The position numbers and the translations under genes are program-made. A stretch of DNA of 64,000 nucleotides, from contig NZ_JARFYN010000028.1 in the NCBI RefSeq assembly GCF_030272695.1, forward strand, positions 22,983-86,982, given 5' to 3'. This stretch comes from Martinezella calliandrae (lineage in GTDB: Bacteria > Pseudomonadota > Alphaproteobacteria > Rhizobiales > Rhizobiaceae). The stretch's first letter is position 1; each line of letters begins with the position of its first letter. Under the pieces are notes generated by a model. The model had not been told where the DNA came from, did no database searches, and saw only the letters and a list, made by a program, of their open reading frames with translations. Below are positions 43,457 through 51,903 of this stretch, in pieces.

Positions 43457-43927
43457 CTATCGCGCTTGACGCCTTATGGCCTCGTCGATCAATTGATTGG
43501 CGATCATCATGCGTGTCGTCGCCTGTTCGCGAAAGGGCGGGGCGACGCTGTCTGGATGATTGGCCTTGGCGAAAGCGCGGCGTTTTTCATGGAGGGACTG
43601 AAGCGTGCTCTTTGAAGAGATCGCCAGTTCCGCCGCCACCTCTTCCCGTGAGGTCCGCGCCAGGTAATCCGGCATTAAGGGCGGCTCCGGTTCCTTCTGT
43701 TCGGGCTCCAGCCGCACCTCGGTCAAAGGGATCTCGTTGCCGAGATTGTCGACATAGGCGTCGTCCGGACGAGCAGACGCCGGCGGCTCGCCTCCGAAAA
43801 CGGTCGCGGCAAAGCTCACATTGAGGCCACGGATGCGATGCGCCGCATCGTCCCTGCCTGACTTGTCTTCTTCTTCCGCGTCGAGACGATCGAGGACGGA
43901 TTGAAACAGCGATTGCCCGAACAACAT
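43457..43927 (-). CDS. J-domain-like protein
   Basis: A 156-residue protein with a disordered acidic N-terminal half and a C-terminal J-like helix pair. 'LQSLHEKRRAFAKANHPDSV' contains the HPD tripeptide needed to stimulate DnaK ATPase, followed by a helix with 'MMIANQLIDEAI'. There is no zinc finger or substrate-binding domain, so it is a minimal J-protein. It starts at 43927 with no close operon partner and overlaps no other gene. DnaK is not in the window. Confidence 0.75.
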   Translation of the reverse strand: MLFGQSLFQSVLDRLDAEEEDKSGRDDAAHRIRGLNVSFAATVFGGEPPASARPDDAYVDNLGNEIPLTEVRLEPEQKEPEPPLMPDYLARTSREEVAAELAISSKSTLQSLHEKRRAFAKANHPDSVAPPFREQATTRMMIANQLIDEAIRRQAR

Positions 43928-44026
43928 GCCTGCCTCCAGAAGCGTCTCAAATAGCCACGCAAGTTGGCGCGGAGCTTATCGCTGCAACAATGATCCTGAA
44001 CTGGAAGAGGCGGTCTTGAGGCAGGC

Positions 44027-45034
44027 TCAAGCCAGATCGAGGTTCCTGCTTTCCTGCAGGATCATATCGTGCAACAGCCGGGCACTTGGGGGCATCGCGC
44101 GCTCACGGGCGGTAATCAGGCTATAGGGCTTCACTTCAATATCGAAATCTATCGGCAGAATGCAGGATTCTCCGGCCTGCGATGACTGCCCGCACATGAA
44201 GTGCGCCATGTCGAGCGCGACTGGCGTGATGGCATCCGTCCTACAGACGATGGCAAGCGTCAGCAGCAGCGAAGAGGTATTGATGACGTTTTCCGGCAGT
44301 GGCACGCCGGCCGTGACGAAGATATCCTCCACCTTGCGCCGGAGCAAAGTGCCCGGAGGTTGGAAGACCCAATCGTAGCTCGGCAGATCCTTAAGACTGG
44401 CAACGCCCTTCTCCAGCAGCGGATGGCCACTGCGGACCACGAGACAGGCTTTCTCGACGCTGATCTCATGGGCGGTGAACAGGCGCGGATCGAGCTCATC
44501 CGGAATGCGGCTGATGATGAAGTCGTGGCGAGCGGCGAGCAGTTCGCGTGCGAGCACGTTGCTGGTCTCCACCTCGATATTGATCTCGAGACCGGGATAG
44601 GCGCGCGTCACAAGTTGGATCGCCGGTACGACAAGGCTGATCGCAGGCGCCGTCACGGCGCCCAGAAAAACCGAGCCGCCCTTGCCGGTTCTGAGCTCGC
44701 CGATCTCGCGGCTTGCCTCGCGCAGTTCGAGCAGGATCTTGCGCGCGCGCTTGGCGAGCGCCATGCCGAAAGGCGTCAGCACAACGCCGCGGGCGACACG
44801 CTCGTAGAGCGGGCTTTTGACGATCGACTCCATTTCCGAGAGCATGCGCGAAGCCGCAGGTTGTGAGATGTTCATAGACTCAGCGGCGGCCGAAATCTGC
44901 CCGTGATCCTCGATTGTGACGATCATACGCAGGTGATTGAGCTTCAAACCGGCCTTGAGCAGGGTGTCGTCGCGAAAACTGTCCGAGTGAATCTCGATGC
45001 CTTCGCTCGAATAATCGCTATATATTTTCTCCAT
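44027..45034 (-). CDS. gbpR: LysR-type regulator of the sugar locus (GbpR-like)
   Basis: About 335 residues: an N-terminal extension of about 33 residues, then the LysR helix-turn-helix ('LNHLRMIVTIEDHGQISAAA', 'MNISQPAASRMLSEME', 'GVVLTPFGMALA') and an effector domain. The N-terminal extension and position divergent from chvE match GbpR, the galactose-binding-protein regulator of Agrobacterium. ATG 45034 is favoured (GGGAG ten bases upstream); an upstream TTG at 45043 lacks spacing. It should control chvE-ggu in response to sugars. Confidence 0.82.
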   Translation of the reverse strand: MEKIYSDYSSEGIEIHSDSFRDDTLLKAGLKLNHLRMIVTIEDHGQISAAAESMNISQPAASRMLSEMESIVKSPLYERVARGVVLTPFGMALAKRARKILLELREASREIGELRTGKGGSVFLGAVTAPAISLVVPAIQLVTRAYPGLEINIEVETSNVLARELLAARHDFIISRIPDELDPRLFTAHEISVEKACLVVRSGHPLLEKGVASLKDLPSYDWVFQPPGTLLRRKVEDIFVTAGVPLPENVINTSSLLLTLAIVCRTDAITPVALDMAHFMCGQSSQAGESCILPIDFDIEVKPYSLITARERAMPPSARLLHDMILQESRNLDLA

Positions 45035-45083
45035 CACCGCCAAATCTCCCGTTCATCGGCAAAAAAGTACTATTTTTTAACAC

Positions 45084-45101
45084 TATACCAAATTAGGTAT
45101 A
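45084..45101. promoter_or_regulatory. Inverted repeat, candidate GbpR site
   Basis: TATACC-AAATTA-GGTATA, 50 bp upstream of the LysR gene and about 205 bp before chvE. LysR-like T-N11-A spacing. A second smaller repeat TACGA-AA-TCGTA lies about 30 bp further on. Confidence 0.45.
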
Positions 45102-45306
45102 TGTCGCGCCAGTTATTCTATTTGACAGTTATACGAAATCGTACGAGTTTGCCGCTCGTGCGCTGGGTGCAGCTCATGCACGTGAGAGCGTGGAGGAGAC
45201 CTACTTCGTTTCTCACAATTAGAAGTAACCATTCCTTCTACGGAACCTGCCGCAGACTCGGGCGGGCGTTTTTTCGTCCGCCGCATTGTTAACAAGGGAG
45301 AGAGTA

Positions 45307-46371
45307 ATGAAATCCATTATCTCATTGATGGCCGGCGCTGCGCTCGGCGTCGCTACGCTGGTTGCCCCTGCCTTTGCGGCAGACAAGGGCACTGTTGGTA
45401 TCGCTATGCCGACCAAGGCTTCGGCTCGCTGGATCGATGACGGCAACAACATCGTCAAGCAGCTCCAGGCCGCCGGCTACGGCACCGACCTGCAGTATGG
45501 CGACGACGACATTCCGAACCAGCTGTCTCAGATTGAGAACATGGTAACGAAGGGCGACAAGGTTCTCGTCGTTGCTTCGATCGACGGCACCACGCTGTCC
45601 GACGTTCTGCAGAAGGCTCACGATGCCGGCATCAAGGTCATCGCTTATGACCGTCTGATCCGCAACAGCCCGAACGTCGACTACTATGCGACCTTCGACA
45701 ACTTCAAGGTTGGCGTCCTGCAGGCGAACTCGATCGTCGACGCACTCGGCCTCAAGGATGGCAAGGGTCCGTTCAACATCGAACTCTTCGGCGGTTCTCC
45801 GGACGACAACAACGCCTTCTTCTTCTATGACGGCGCAATGTCTGTTCTGAAGCCCTACATCGACAGCGGCAAGCTGGTTGTGAAGTCTGGTCAGATGGGC
45901 ATGGACAAGGTCGGCACGCTGCGTTGGGATCCGGCAACGGCCCAGGCTCGCATGGACAACCTGCTGTCGGCTTACTACACCGATAGCCATGTCGATGCCG
46001 TTCTGTCTCCTTATGACGGCCTGTCGATCGGTATCCTCTCCTCGCTCAAGGGCGTTGGTTACGGCAGCGGCGGCGTGAAGCTCCCGATCGTGACCGGTCA
46101 GGACTCCGAAATTCCGTCGGTCAAGTCGATCATCGCCGGCGAGCAGCACTCCACGATCTTCAAGGACACCCGTGACCTCGCAAAGGTTACCGTCGACATG
46201 GTCAACGCTCTGATGGAAGGCAAGACGCCTGAAGTCAACGACACCAAGACTTACGACAACGGCGTCAAGGTTGTTCCGTCCTACCTGCTGACCCCGGTCG
46301 CAGTCGACAAGACCAACTACGCAAAGATCCTTGTCGATGGTGGTTACTACAAGGCTGATCAGCTGAAGTAA
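45307..46371 (+). CDS. chvE: ChvE-type periplasmic sugar-binding protein
   Basis: A 354-residue protein: signal peptide ('KSIISLMAGAALGVATLVA' then cut after 'AFA'), then a galactose/arabinose-binding fold with 'GTVGIAMPTKASARWIDDGN', 'QYGDDDIPNQLSQIENMV' and 'VIAYDRLI'. This is the ChvE signature; in Agrobacterium ChvE binds several aldoses and also works with VirA, a role not implied here. ATG 45307 follows GGGAGAG. It is the first gene of the ggu operon. Confidence 0.95.
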   Translation: MKSIISLMAGAALGVATLVAPAFAADKGTVGIAMPTKASARWIDDGNNIVKQLQAAGYGTDLQYGDDDIPNQLSQIENMVTKGDKVLVVASIDGTTLSDVLQKAHDAGIKVIAYDRLIRNSPNVDYYATFDNFKVGVLQANSIVDALGLKDGKGPFNIELFGGSPDDNNAFFFYDGAMSVLKPYIDSGKLVVKSGQMGMDKVGTLRWDPATAQARMDNLLSAYYTDSHVDAVLSPYDGLSIGILSSLKGVGYGSGGVKLPIVTGQDSEIPSVKSIIAGEQHSTIFKDTRDLAKVTVDMVNALMEGKTPEVNDTKTYDNGVKVVPSYLLTPVAVDKTNYAKILVDGGYYKADQLK

Positions 46372-46389
46372 TCTTCCTGCATACCCGGT

Positions 46390-46415
46390 CAGGGCTCGCT
46401 TAAATGCGAGCCCTG
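46390..46415 (+). terminator. Hairpin between chvE and gguA
   Basis: CAGGGCTCGC / GCGAGCCCTG with a 6-base loop, followed by 'gctttaatatt'. Probably a leaky terminator that gives more ChvE than transporter. Confidence 0.65.
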
Positions 46416-46477
46416 GCTTTAATATTTAAGACGATCGCCCGGTCTGCTATGGTCGACCGCGGCGTTGGATACGGACA

Positions 46478-48016
46478 ATGGACAATACCATCCTCGAAAT
46501 GCGGAGCATCACCAAGTCGTTTCCTGGTGTGAACGCCTTGGAAAATGTTAATCTGAAGGTCCGTCAGGGCGAAATCCATGCTTTGGTCGGAGAAAATGGG
46601 GCGGGCAAGTCCACCCTCATGAAGGTGCTTTCAGGCGTCTACCCGGCTGGCACCTATGATGGTGACATCTTTTATGACGGCGCAGTCCGTCAGTTCAAGA
46701 CCATCAGGGACTCCGAAGAGATCGGCATCATCATCATCCATCAGGAGCTGGCGCTCGTGCCGCTGCTGTCGATCGCCGAAAATATTTTCCTGGGCAATGA
46801 GGTCGTCGCCAATGGCATGATCAATTGGCAGGAAACTTTCACTCGCACCAAGCAGCTCCTTGCAAAGGTGGGTCTCAAGGAATCTCCGAACACGCTTGTG
46901 ACCGACATCGGCGTCGGCAAGCAGCAGCTCGTCGAGATTGCCAAGGCCCTGTCGAAGAGCGTCAAGCTGCTCATTCTCGACGAGCCGACGGCATCGCTTA
47001 ACGAAAGTGATTCCGACGCGCTCCTCAACCTCCTCATCGAGTTCCGCAACCACGGCATCACCTCGATCATCATCACGCACAAGCTCAACGAAGTGCGCAA
47101 GGTGGCCGACGAGATCACGGTGTTGCGCGACGGCATGACGGTGAAGACGCTGAACTGTCACGAAGAAGAGATCAGCGAAGACATCATCATCCGCAACATG
47201 GTCGGCCGCGAGCTGGCGGATCGTTATCCGCCCCGTTCGGTTCCGATCGGCGAGACGATCTTCGAAGTGAAGGATTGGAACGCCTTCCATCAACAGCATC
47301 GCGACCGCCAGGTCCTGCACAATATCAACGTCAATGTGCGCAAGGGCGAAGTGGTCGGTATTGCCGGCTTGATGGGTGCCGGCCGCACCGAATTTGCTAT
47401 GAGCGTGTTCGGCAAGTCCTACGGTCACAAGGTCAGCGGCGAAGTCTACGTCGATGGCAAGCCGGTCGACACCAGCACGGTGCGCCGGGCGATCGATGCC
47501 GGTCTCGCCTATGTGACCGAGGACCGAAAGCAACTCGGCCTCGTGTTGTCGAACAGCATCCTGCACAATACGACGCTCGCCAATCTGATGGGCGTCTCCA
47601 AGGCGACCGTCATTGACGACGTCCGGGAGCTGCAGGTGGCGACAAACTATCGCGCCAAGCTGCGTATCCGCTCGGCAGGCGTCTTCCAGGAGGCGGGCAA
47701 CCTGTCCGGCGGCAACCAGCAGAAGGTGGTGCTGTCGAAATGGCTGTTCTCTAATCCGGACGTTCTGATCCTTGACGAACCGACGCGCGGCATCGATGTC
47801 GGCGCCAAATACGAAATCTATTCCATCATCAACCAGCTTGCCGCCGACGGAAAGGGCGTTCTGATGATCTCATCGGAGATGCCTGAGCTTCTCGGTACCT
47901 GCGACCGCATCTACGTCATGAATGAGGGTCGAATCGTTGCCGAGCTGCCAAAGGCAGAGGCAAGCCAGGAGAGTATCATGCGCGCTATCATGCGCTCAGG
48001 GGAGAAGCACCAATGA
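46478..48016 (+). CDS. gguA: Sugar ABC transporter ATP-binding protein GguA
   Basis: A 512-residue ATPase with two ATP-binding domains. The first has Walker A 'GENGAGKST' and Walker B 'LLILDEPTASLN'; the second has signature 'LSGGNQQKVVLSKWL' and Walker B 'VLILDEPTRGID', with a weak Walker A ('GLMGAGRTE'). This is typical of MglA/AraG-type transporters. It partners GguB and ChvE in aldose uptake. It overlaps gguB by ATGA. Confidence 0.93.
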   Translation: MDNTILEMRSITKSFPGVNALENVNLKVRQGEIHALVGENGAGKSTLMKVLSGVYPAGTYDGDIFYDGAVRQFKTIRDSEEIGIIIIHQELALVPLLSIAENIFLGNEVVANGMINWQETFTRTKQLLAKVGLKESPNTLVTDIGVGKQQLVEIAKALSKSVKLLILDEPTASLNESDSDALLNLLIEFRNHGITSIIITHKLNEVRKVADEITVLRDGMTVKTLNCHEEEISEDIIIRNMVGRELADRYPPRSVPIGETIFEVKDWNAFHQQHRDRQVLHNINVNVRKGEVVGIAGLMGAGRTEFAMSVFGKSYGHKVSGEVYVDGKPVDTSTVRRAIDAGLAYVTEDRKQLGLVLSNSILHNTTLANLMGVSKATVIDDVRELQVATNYRAKLRIRSAGVFQEAGNLSGGNQQKVVLSKWLFSNPDVLILDEPTRGIDVGAKYEIYSIINQLAADGKGVLMISSEMPELLGTCDRIYVMNEGRIVAELPKAEASQESIMRAIMRSGEKHQ

Positions 48017-49227
48017 GTTCGGCCAACCCAGCCACAACCACGGAAAGCAGCCACGTCGTTTCGATCGGCGATCATATCCGCAACAACATCCGCGAATACG
48101 GTATGTTGATCGCCCTCGTCATCATCATGCTGCTGTTCCAGTATCTCACGAACGGCGTTCTGTTCAGGCCGCAGAACCTGACCAACATCGTGCTGCAGAA
48201 TTCATTCATCGTCATCATGGCGTTGGGCATGCTGCTGGTCATCGTTGCTGGTCATATCGACCTGTCCGTCGGCTCCGTCGTCGGTTTCGTCGGTGCGGTT
48301 GCCGGCGTGCTGGTTGTGCAGATGCATATGAATCTCGCGCTTGCGACGGTCGTTTGCCTTCTGATGGGAGCCGCGGTCGGCGCCTGGCATGGATATTTCA
48401 TCGCCTACCACCGCATTCCCTCATTCATCGTGACACTGTCGGGCATGCTGGTTTTCCGCGGCTTGACTTATGCGATCATCAACACGACCGGCAACGGCAG
48501 CAGCATCGGCCCGTTCCCGCCAGCGTTCCAGATCGTCGCAACCGGCTTCATTCCCGACTTCATCGATATGGGCACCATCCGCTCCACGTCGATTTTCCTC
48601 ACCATCGCTATCCCGATCGTCATGTTCCTCCTCTCATGGCGTCGTCGCAATGTTAACGAACAGCACGGCATCGACGTCGAGCCGTTCAGCTTCTTCCTCG
48701 GCCAGAACCTGGTTGTAGCTGCTGCGACGATCTTCATCGGCTACCAGATCTCCTCGTATCGCGGCCTGCCGAACGTTCTCGTTCTGATGCTGCTTTTGAT
48801 TGCGCTCTATAGCTTCGCGACGCAGCGCACCACGATCGGCCGCCGCATCTATGCCATGGGCGGCAACGAGAAGGCGACGAAGCTTTCGGGTATCGATACC
48901 CGCCGCCTGACGTTTTACACTTTCATCAACATGGGCATCCTTGCCAGCATCGCCGGCATCATCATCGCCACGCGCCTGAATTCGGCAACCGCCAAGGGCG
49001 GCGACGGTCTGGAACTCGACGTGATCGCGGCCTGTTTCATCGGCGGCGCTTCGGCGTCGGGTGGCGTCGGCAAGGTGACGGGCGCCGTCATCGGCGCGTT
49101 GATCATGGGCGTGCTTAACCAGGGCATGTCCATCCTTGGCTATCAGACGGACTCTCAGAAGATGATCAAGGGTGCGGTTCTGCTCGCTGCCGTGTTCATC
49201 GACGTCTACAACAAGAACAAGGGTTGA
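48013..49227 (+). CDS. gguB: Sugar ABC transporter permease GguB
   Basis: A 404-residue inner-membrane permease with about 10-12 helices, including 'GHIDLSVGSVVGFVGAVAGV', 'IPSFIVTLSGMLVFRGLTYA' and the coupling loop 'GGNEKATKLSGI'. It belongs to the RbsC/XylH class. The ATGA overlap with gguA ensures balanced production. It carries ChvE-delivered sugars inward. Confidence 0.93.
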   Translation: MSSANPATTTESSHVVSIGDHIRNNIREYGMLIALVIIMLLFQYLTNGVLFRPQNLTNIVLQNSFIVIMALGMLLVIVAGHIDLSVGSVVGFVGAVAGVLVVQMHMNLALATVVCLLMGAAVGAWHGYFIAYHRIPSFIVTLSGMLVFRGLTYAIINTTGNGSSIGPFPPAFQIVATGFIPDFIDMGTIRSTSIFLTIAIPIVMFLLSWRRRNVNEQHGIDVEPFSFFLGQNLVVAAATIFIGYQISSYRGLPNVLVLMLLLIALYSFATQRTTIGRRIYAMGGNEKATKLSGIDTRRLTFYTFINMGILASIAGIIIATRLNSATAKGGDGLELDVIAACFIGGASASGGVGKVTGAVIGALIMGVLNQGMSILGYQTDSQKMIKGAVLLAAVFIDVYNKNKG

Positions 49228-49273
49228 TCGCAGCGCGATCAGCCGAGGCTTTAAAACCAAATCCATGACAGAG

Positions 49274-49296
49274 TCCGGCTCTCGACGAGAGCCGGA
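49274..49296 (+). terminator. Strong hairpin between gguB and gguC
   Basis: TCCGGCTCTCG-A-CGAGAGCCGGA, near-perfect stem with a tiny loop, in the 115-bp gap after gguB, with no U tract. Probably an mRNA-stability or partial-termination element. Confidence 0.5.
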
Positions 49297-49342
49297 ACGG
49301 TGAAGTGCATCCGATCTCTGTCTATTAGGAAAGGCGAAAGAT

Positions 49343-50341
49343 ATGCTCATCTCCCAGATCAAGGGTTCGAACGGCGAGATCGTCGTTGCGGTCCGCAATG
49401 GGCCCGGCGATGGCGCCAAGGCCGTCATCAACGGCGGCAGCGTTTACAAGCTTGCAATGGAAGCTGCCGATAGCGGCAAGTCCCTCGTTTCGGTCATCGA
49501 GGCGCATGGGCTCGGCGAAGCGATCGATCTGGAAAAAGCTTGTGTCGAAGGTCGTTTCCTGTCGCCGATCACTCATCCGGATGCCGCTCACTTGCATCTG
49601 ACCGGCACCGGCCTGACGCATCTCGGTTCCGCCGCGACCCGCGATTCCATGCACAAGAAGACGACGGAAGCCGCCGAAGAAACGCTGACCGACTCCATGA
49701 AGATGTTCAGGATGGGTATCGAGGGCGGCAAGCCGAAGGCCGGCGAAAAGGGCGTCCAGCCCGAGTGGTTCTACAAGGGCAACGGCTATGGCGCCGCCGC
49801 GCCGGGTGCCGCTCTCGTTTCTCCCTCCTTCGCGCTCGACGGCGGCGAAGAGCCGGAGATGGCCGGCATCTATGTCATCGCCAAGGACGGCACGCCGTTC
49901 CGCATCGGTTTTGCGCTCTCGAACGAATTTTCCGATCATGTCACTGAGCGGATCAACTATCTCTATCTTGCCCACTCCAAGCTGCGTCCTGCAAGCTTCG
50001 GTCCGGAAATCCGCATCGGCGCCGCACCAGAGGACATCAGGGGCACCTCGCGCATCAAGCGAGGCGACAAGGTAATCTTCGAGAAGCCCTTCCTCTCGGG
50101 CGAGGCGAACATGTCGCATACATTCGCCAATCTCGAATACCATCATTTCAAATACGGCCTGTTCCGTGTTCCCGGCGACGTCCATGTCCATATGTTCGGC
50201 ACGGCGACTCTCTCTTTCGCGGATGGCATCAAGCCGGAAGCGGGCGACGTCTTCGAAATCGAGGTAGCAGACTTCGGACTGCCGCTTAGCAATCCGCTCG
50301 CCGTTGCCGCCGATGAGAATGTGGCGGTTCGCCAGCTCTAA
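49343..50341 (+). CDS. gguC: GguC / AraD1-type dehydratase (2-keto-3-deoxy-L-arabinonate)
   Basis: A 332-residue fumarylacetoacetate-hydrolase-related protein. It starts 'MLISQIKGSNGEIVVAVRNG' and contains 'RDSMHKKTTEAAEETLTDSM', 'KPKAGEKGVQPEWFYKGNGY', 'GGEEPEMAGIYVIAKDG' and 'SNEFSDHVTERINYLYLAHS', with acidic metal-binding residues. The AraD1 family removes water from 2-keto-3-deoxy aldonates to give 2-ketoglutarate semialdehyde. The next two genes supply the oxidation and the aldonate dehydration, so the pathway order fits. In Agrobacterium the gene after gguB is gguC. Confidence 0.85.
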   Translation: MLISQIKGSNGEIVVAVRNGPGDGAKAVINGGSVYKLAMEAADSGKSLVSVIEAHGLGEAIDLEKACVEGRFLSPITHPDAAHLHLTGTGLTHLGSAATRDSMHKKTTEAAEETLTDSMKMFRMGIEGGKPKAGEKGVQPEWFYKGNGYGAAAPGAALVSPSFALDGGEEPEMAGIYVIAKDGTPFRIGFALSNEFSDHVTERINYLYLAHSKLRPASFGPEIRIGAAPEDIRGTSRIKRGDKVIFEKPFLSGEANMSHTFANLEYHHFKYGLFRVPGDVHVHMFGTATLSFADGIKPEAGDVFEIEVADFGLPLSNPLAVAADENVAVRQL

Positions 50342-50406
50342 TTGTCGGAGCCGGCTGCCCTTGTGCGGCCGGCAATTTCCACGAAGATCCAGGGAGGCAT
50401 GAAGCC

Positions 50407-51840
50407 ATGACCATTCATCAGAATCTGATCGCCGGCGAATGGACCGGCGCGAGCGGCGCCGAAAATATCAATCCGTCTGATACCAACGAGGTTGTCGGTC
50501 TCTATGCCAGCGCCAGCGTCCAGGACGTGGCCGACGCCATTGCTGCGGCCAAAGCTGCTTTTCCCGCCTGGTCGCGTTCGGGCATTCTCGAGCGCCATAC
50601 CATCCTGAAGAAGGCTGGCGACGAGATCTTGGCGCGCAAGGATGAGCTCGGCGCGCTGCTTGCTCGCGAAGAAGGCAAGACCTTGCCCGAGGCGATCGGC
50701 GAGACGATCCGTGCCGCCCAGATCTTCGAATTCTTCGCTGGTGAAGCGCTGCGTCTTGCGGGCGAAGTGGTTCCCTCGGTCCGTCCCAACATCGGCGTCG
50801 AGATCACCCGCGAGCCGCTCGGTGTCATCGGCATCATCACGCCCTGGAACTTCCCGATCGCTATTCCGGCCTGGAAGATCGCCCCGGCGCTTTGTTACGG
50901 CAATACCGTCGTGTTCAAGCCGGCCGATCTCGTGCCCGGCTGTTCCTGGGCGATCGTCGATATTCTCCACCGCGCCGGCCTGCCGAAGGGCGTGCTGAAC
51001 CTCGTTATGGGCAAGGGTTCGGTCGTCGGCCAGGCGATGCTCGACAGTCCGGTTCTTTCGGGCATCACCTTCACCGGTTCGGTCGGCACGGGCAAGCGTG
51101 TGGCGCTATCCTCCGTCGAGCATGGCCGCAAGTACCAGCTCGAAATGGGCGGCAAGAACCCGATGGTGGTCCTTGACGATGCCGATCTGACGGTTGCCGT
51201 CGAGGCCGCGGCCAATTCCGCCTTCTTCTCGACCGGCCAGCGCTGCACCGCTTCTTCGCGCTTGATCGTCACGGAAGGCATCCACGACAAGTTCGTGGCG
51301 GCTTTGACCGAGAAGCTGAAGGGACTGAACGTCGACAATGCCATCAAGGCCGGCACCCATATCGGTCCCGTTGTCGACGCCAAGCAGTTGAAGACCGATA
51401 CGGACTACATCGAGATCGGCAAGCAGGAGGGCGCCAAGCTCGCCTTCGGCGGCGAACTCATCCGCCGCGAAACGCCCGGTTTCTACCTGCAGCCGACGCT
51501 GTTTACCGAAGCGACGAACCAGATGCGCATCAGCCGCGAAGAGATCTTCGGGCCGGTCGCCTCGGTCATTCGCGTGAAGGATTACGAAGAGGCGCTCAGC
51601 GCTGCCAACGACACGCCGTTCGGCCTGTCGTCCGGCATTGCCACGACAAGCCTGAAACATGCGACGCATTTCAAGCGCAATGCTGAAGCCGGCATGGTGA
51701 TGGTGAACCTGCCGACGGCGGGCGTCGATTTCCATGTGCCCTTCGGTGGCCGCAAGGGCTCGTCCTTCGGTCCGCGCGAGCAGGGCAAATACGCCGCCGA
51801 GTTCTTCACCACGGTCAAGACGGCTTACACGCTCGCCTGA
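50407..51840 (+). CDS. 2-Ketoglutaric semialdehyde dehydrogenase (ALDH family)
   Basis: A 477-residue NAD(P)-dependent aldehyde dehydrogenase: Rossmann segment 'TPWNFPIAIPAWKIAPALCY', 'FTGSVGTGKRVA', catalytic Glu in 'YQLEMGGKNPM' and catalytic Cys in 'FFSTGQRCTASSRLIV'. Length is standard. It follows gguC by about 65 bp and would oxidise the semialdehyde produced there to 2-ketoglutarate, ending non-phosphorylative pentose oxidation. The pathway role is inferred from context; the family is certain. Confidence 0.88.
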   Translation: MTIHQNLIAGEWTGASGAENINPSDTNEVVGLYASASVQDVADAIAAAKAAFPAWSRSGILERHTILKKAGDEILARKDELGALLAREEGKTLPEAIGETIRAAQIFEFFAGEALRLAGEVVPSVRPNIGVEITREPLGVIGIITPWNFPIAIPAWKIAPALCYGNTVVFKPADLVPGCSWAIVDILHRAGLPKGVLNLVMGKGSVVGQAMLDSPVLSGITFTGSVGTGKRVALSSVEHGRKYQLEMGGKNPMVVLDDADLTVAVEAAANSAFFSTGQRCTASSRLIVTEGIHDKFVAALTEKLKGLNVDNAIKAGTHIGPVVDAKQLKTDTDYIEIGKQEGAKLAFGGELIRRETPGFYLQPTLFTEATNQMRISREEIFGPVASVIRVKDYEEALSAANDTPFGLSSGIATTSLKHATHFKRNAEAGMVMVNLPTAGVDFHVPFGGRKGSSFGPREQGKYAAEFFTTVKTAYTLA

Positions 51841-51903
51841 TCATCGATTTCAAGGCCCAGGCGCGAACGAGGTGACCTGGGCGACCCAAAGGATACTGAG
51901 ACT

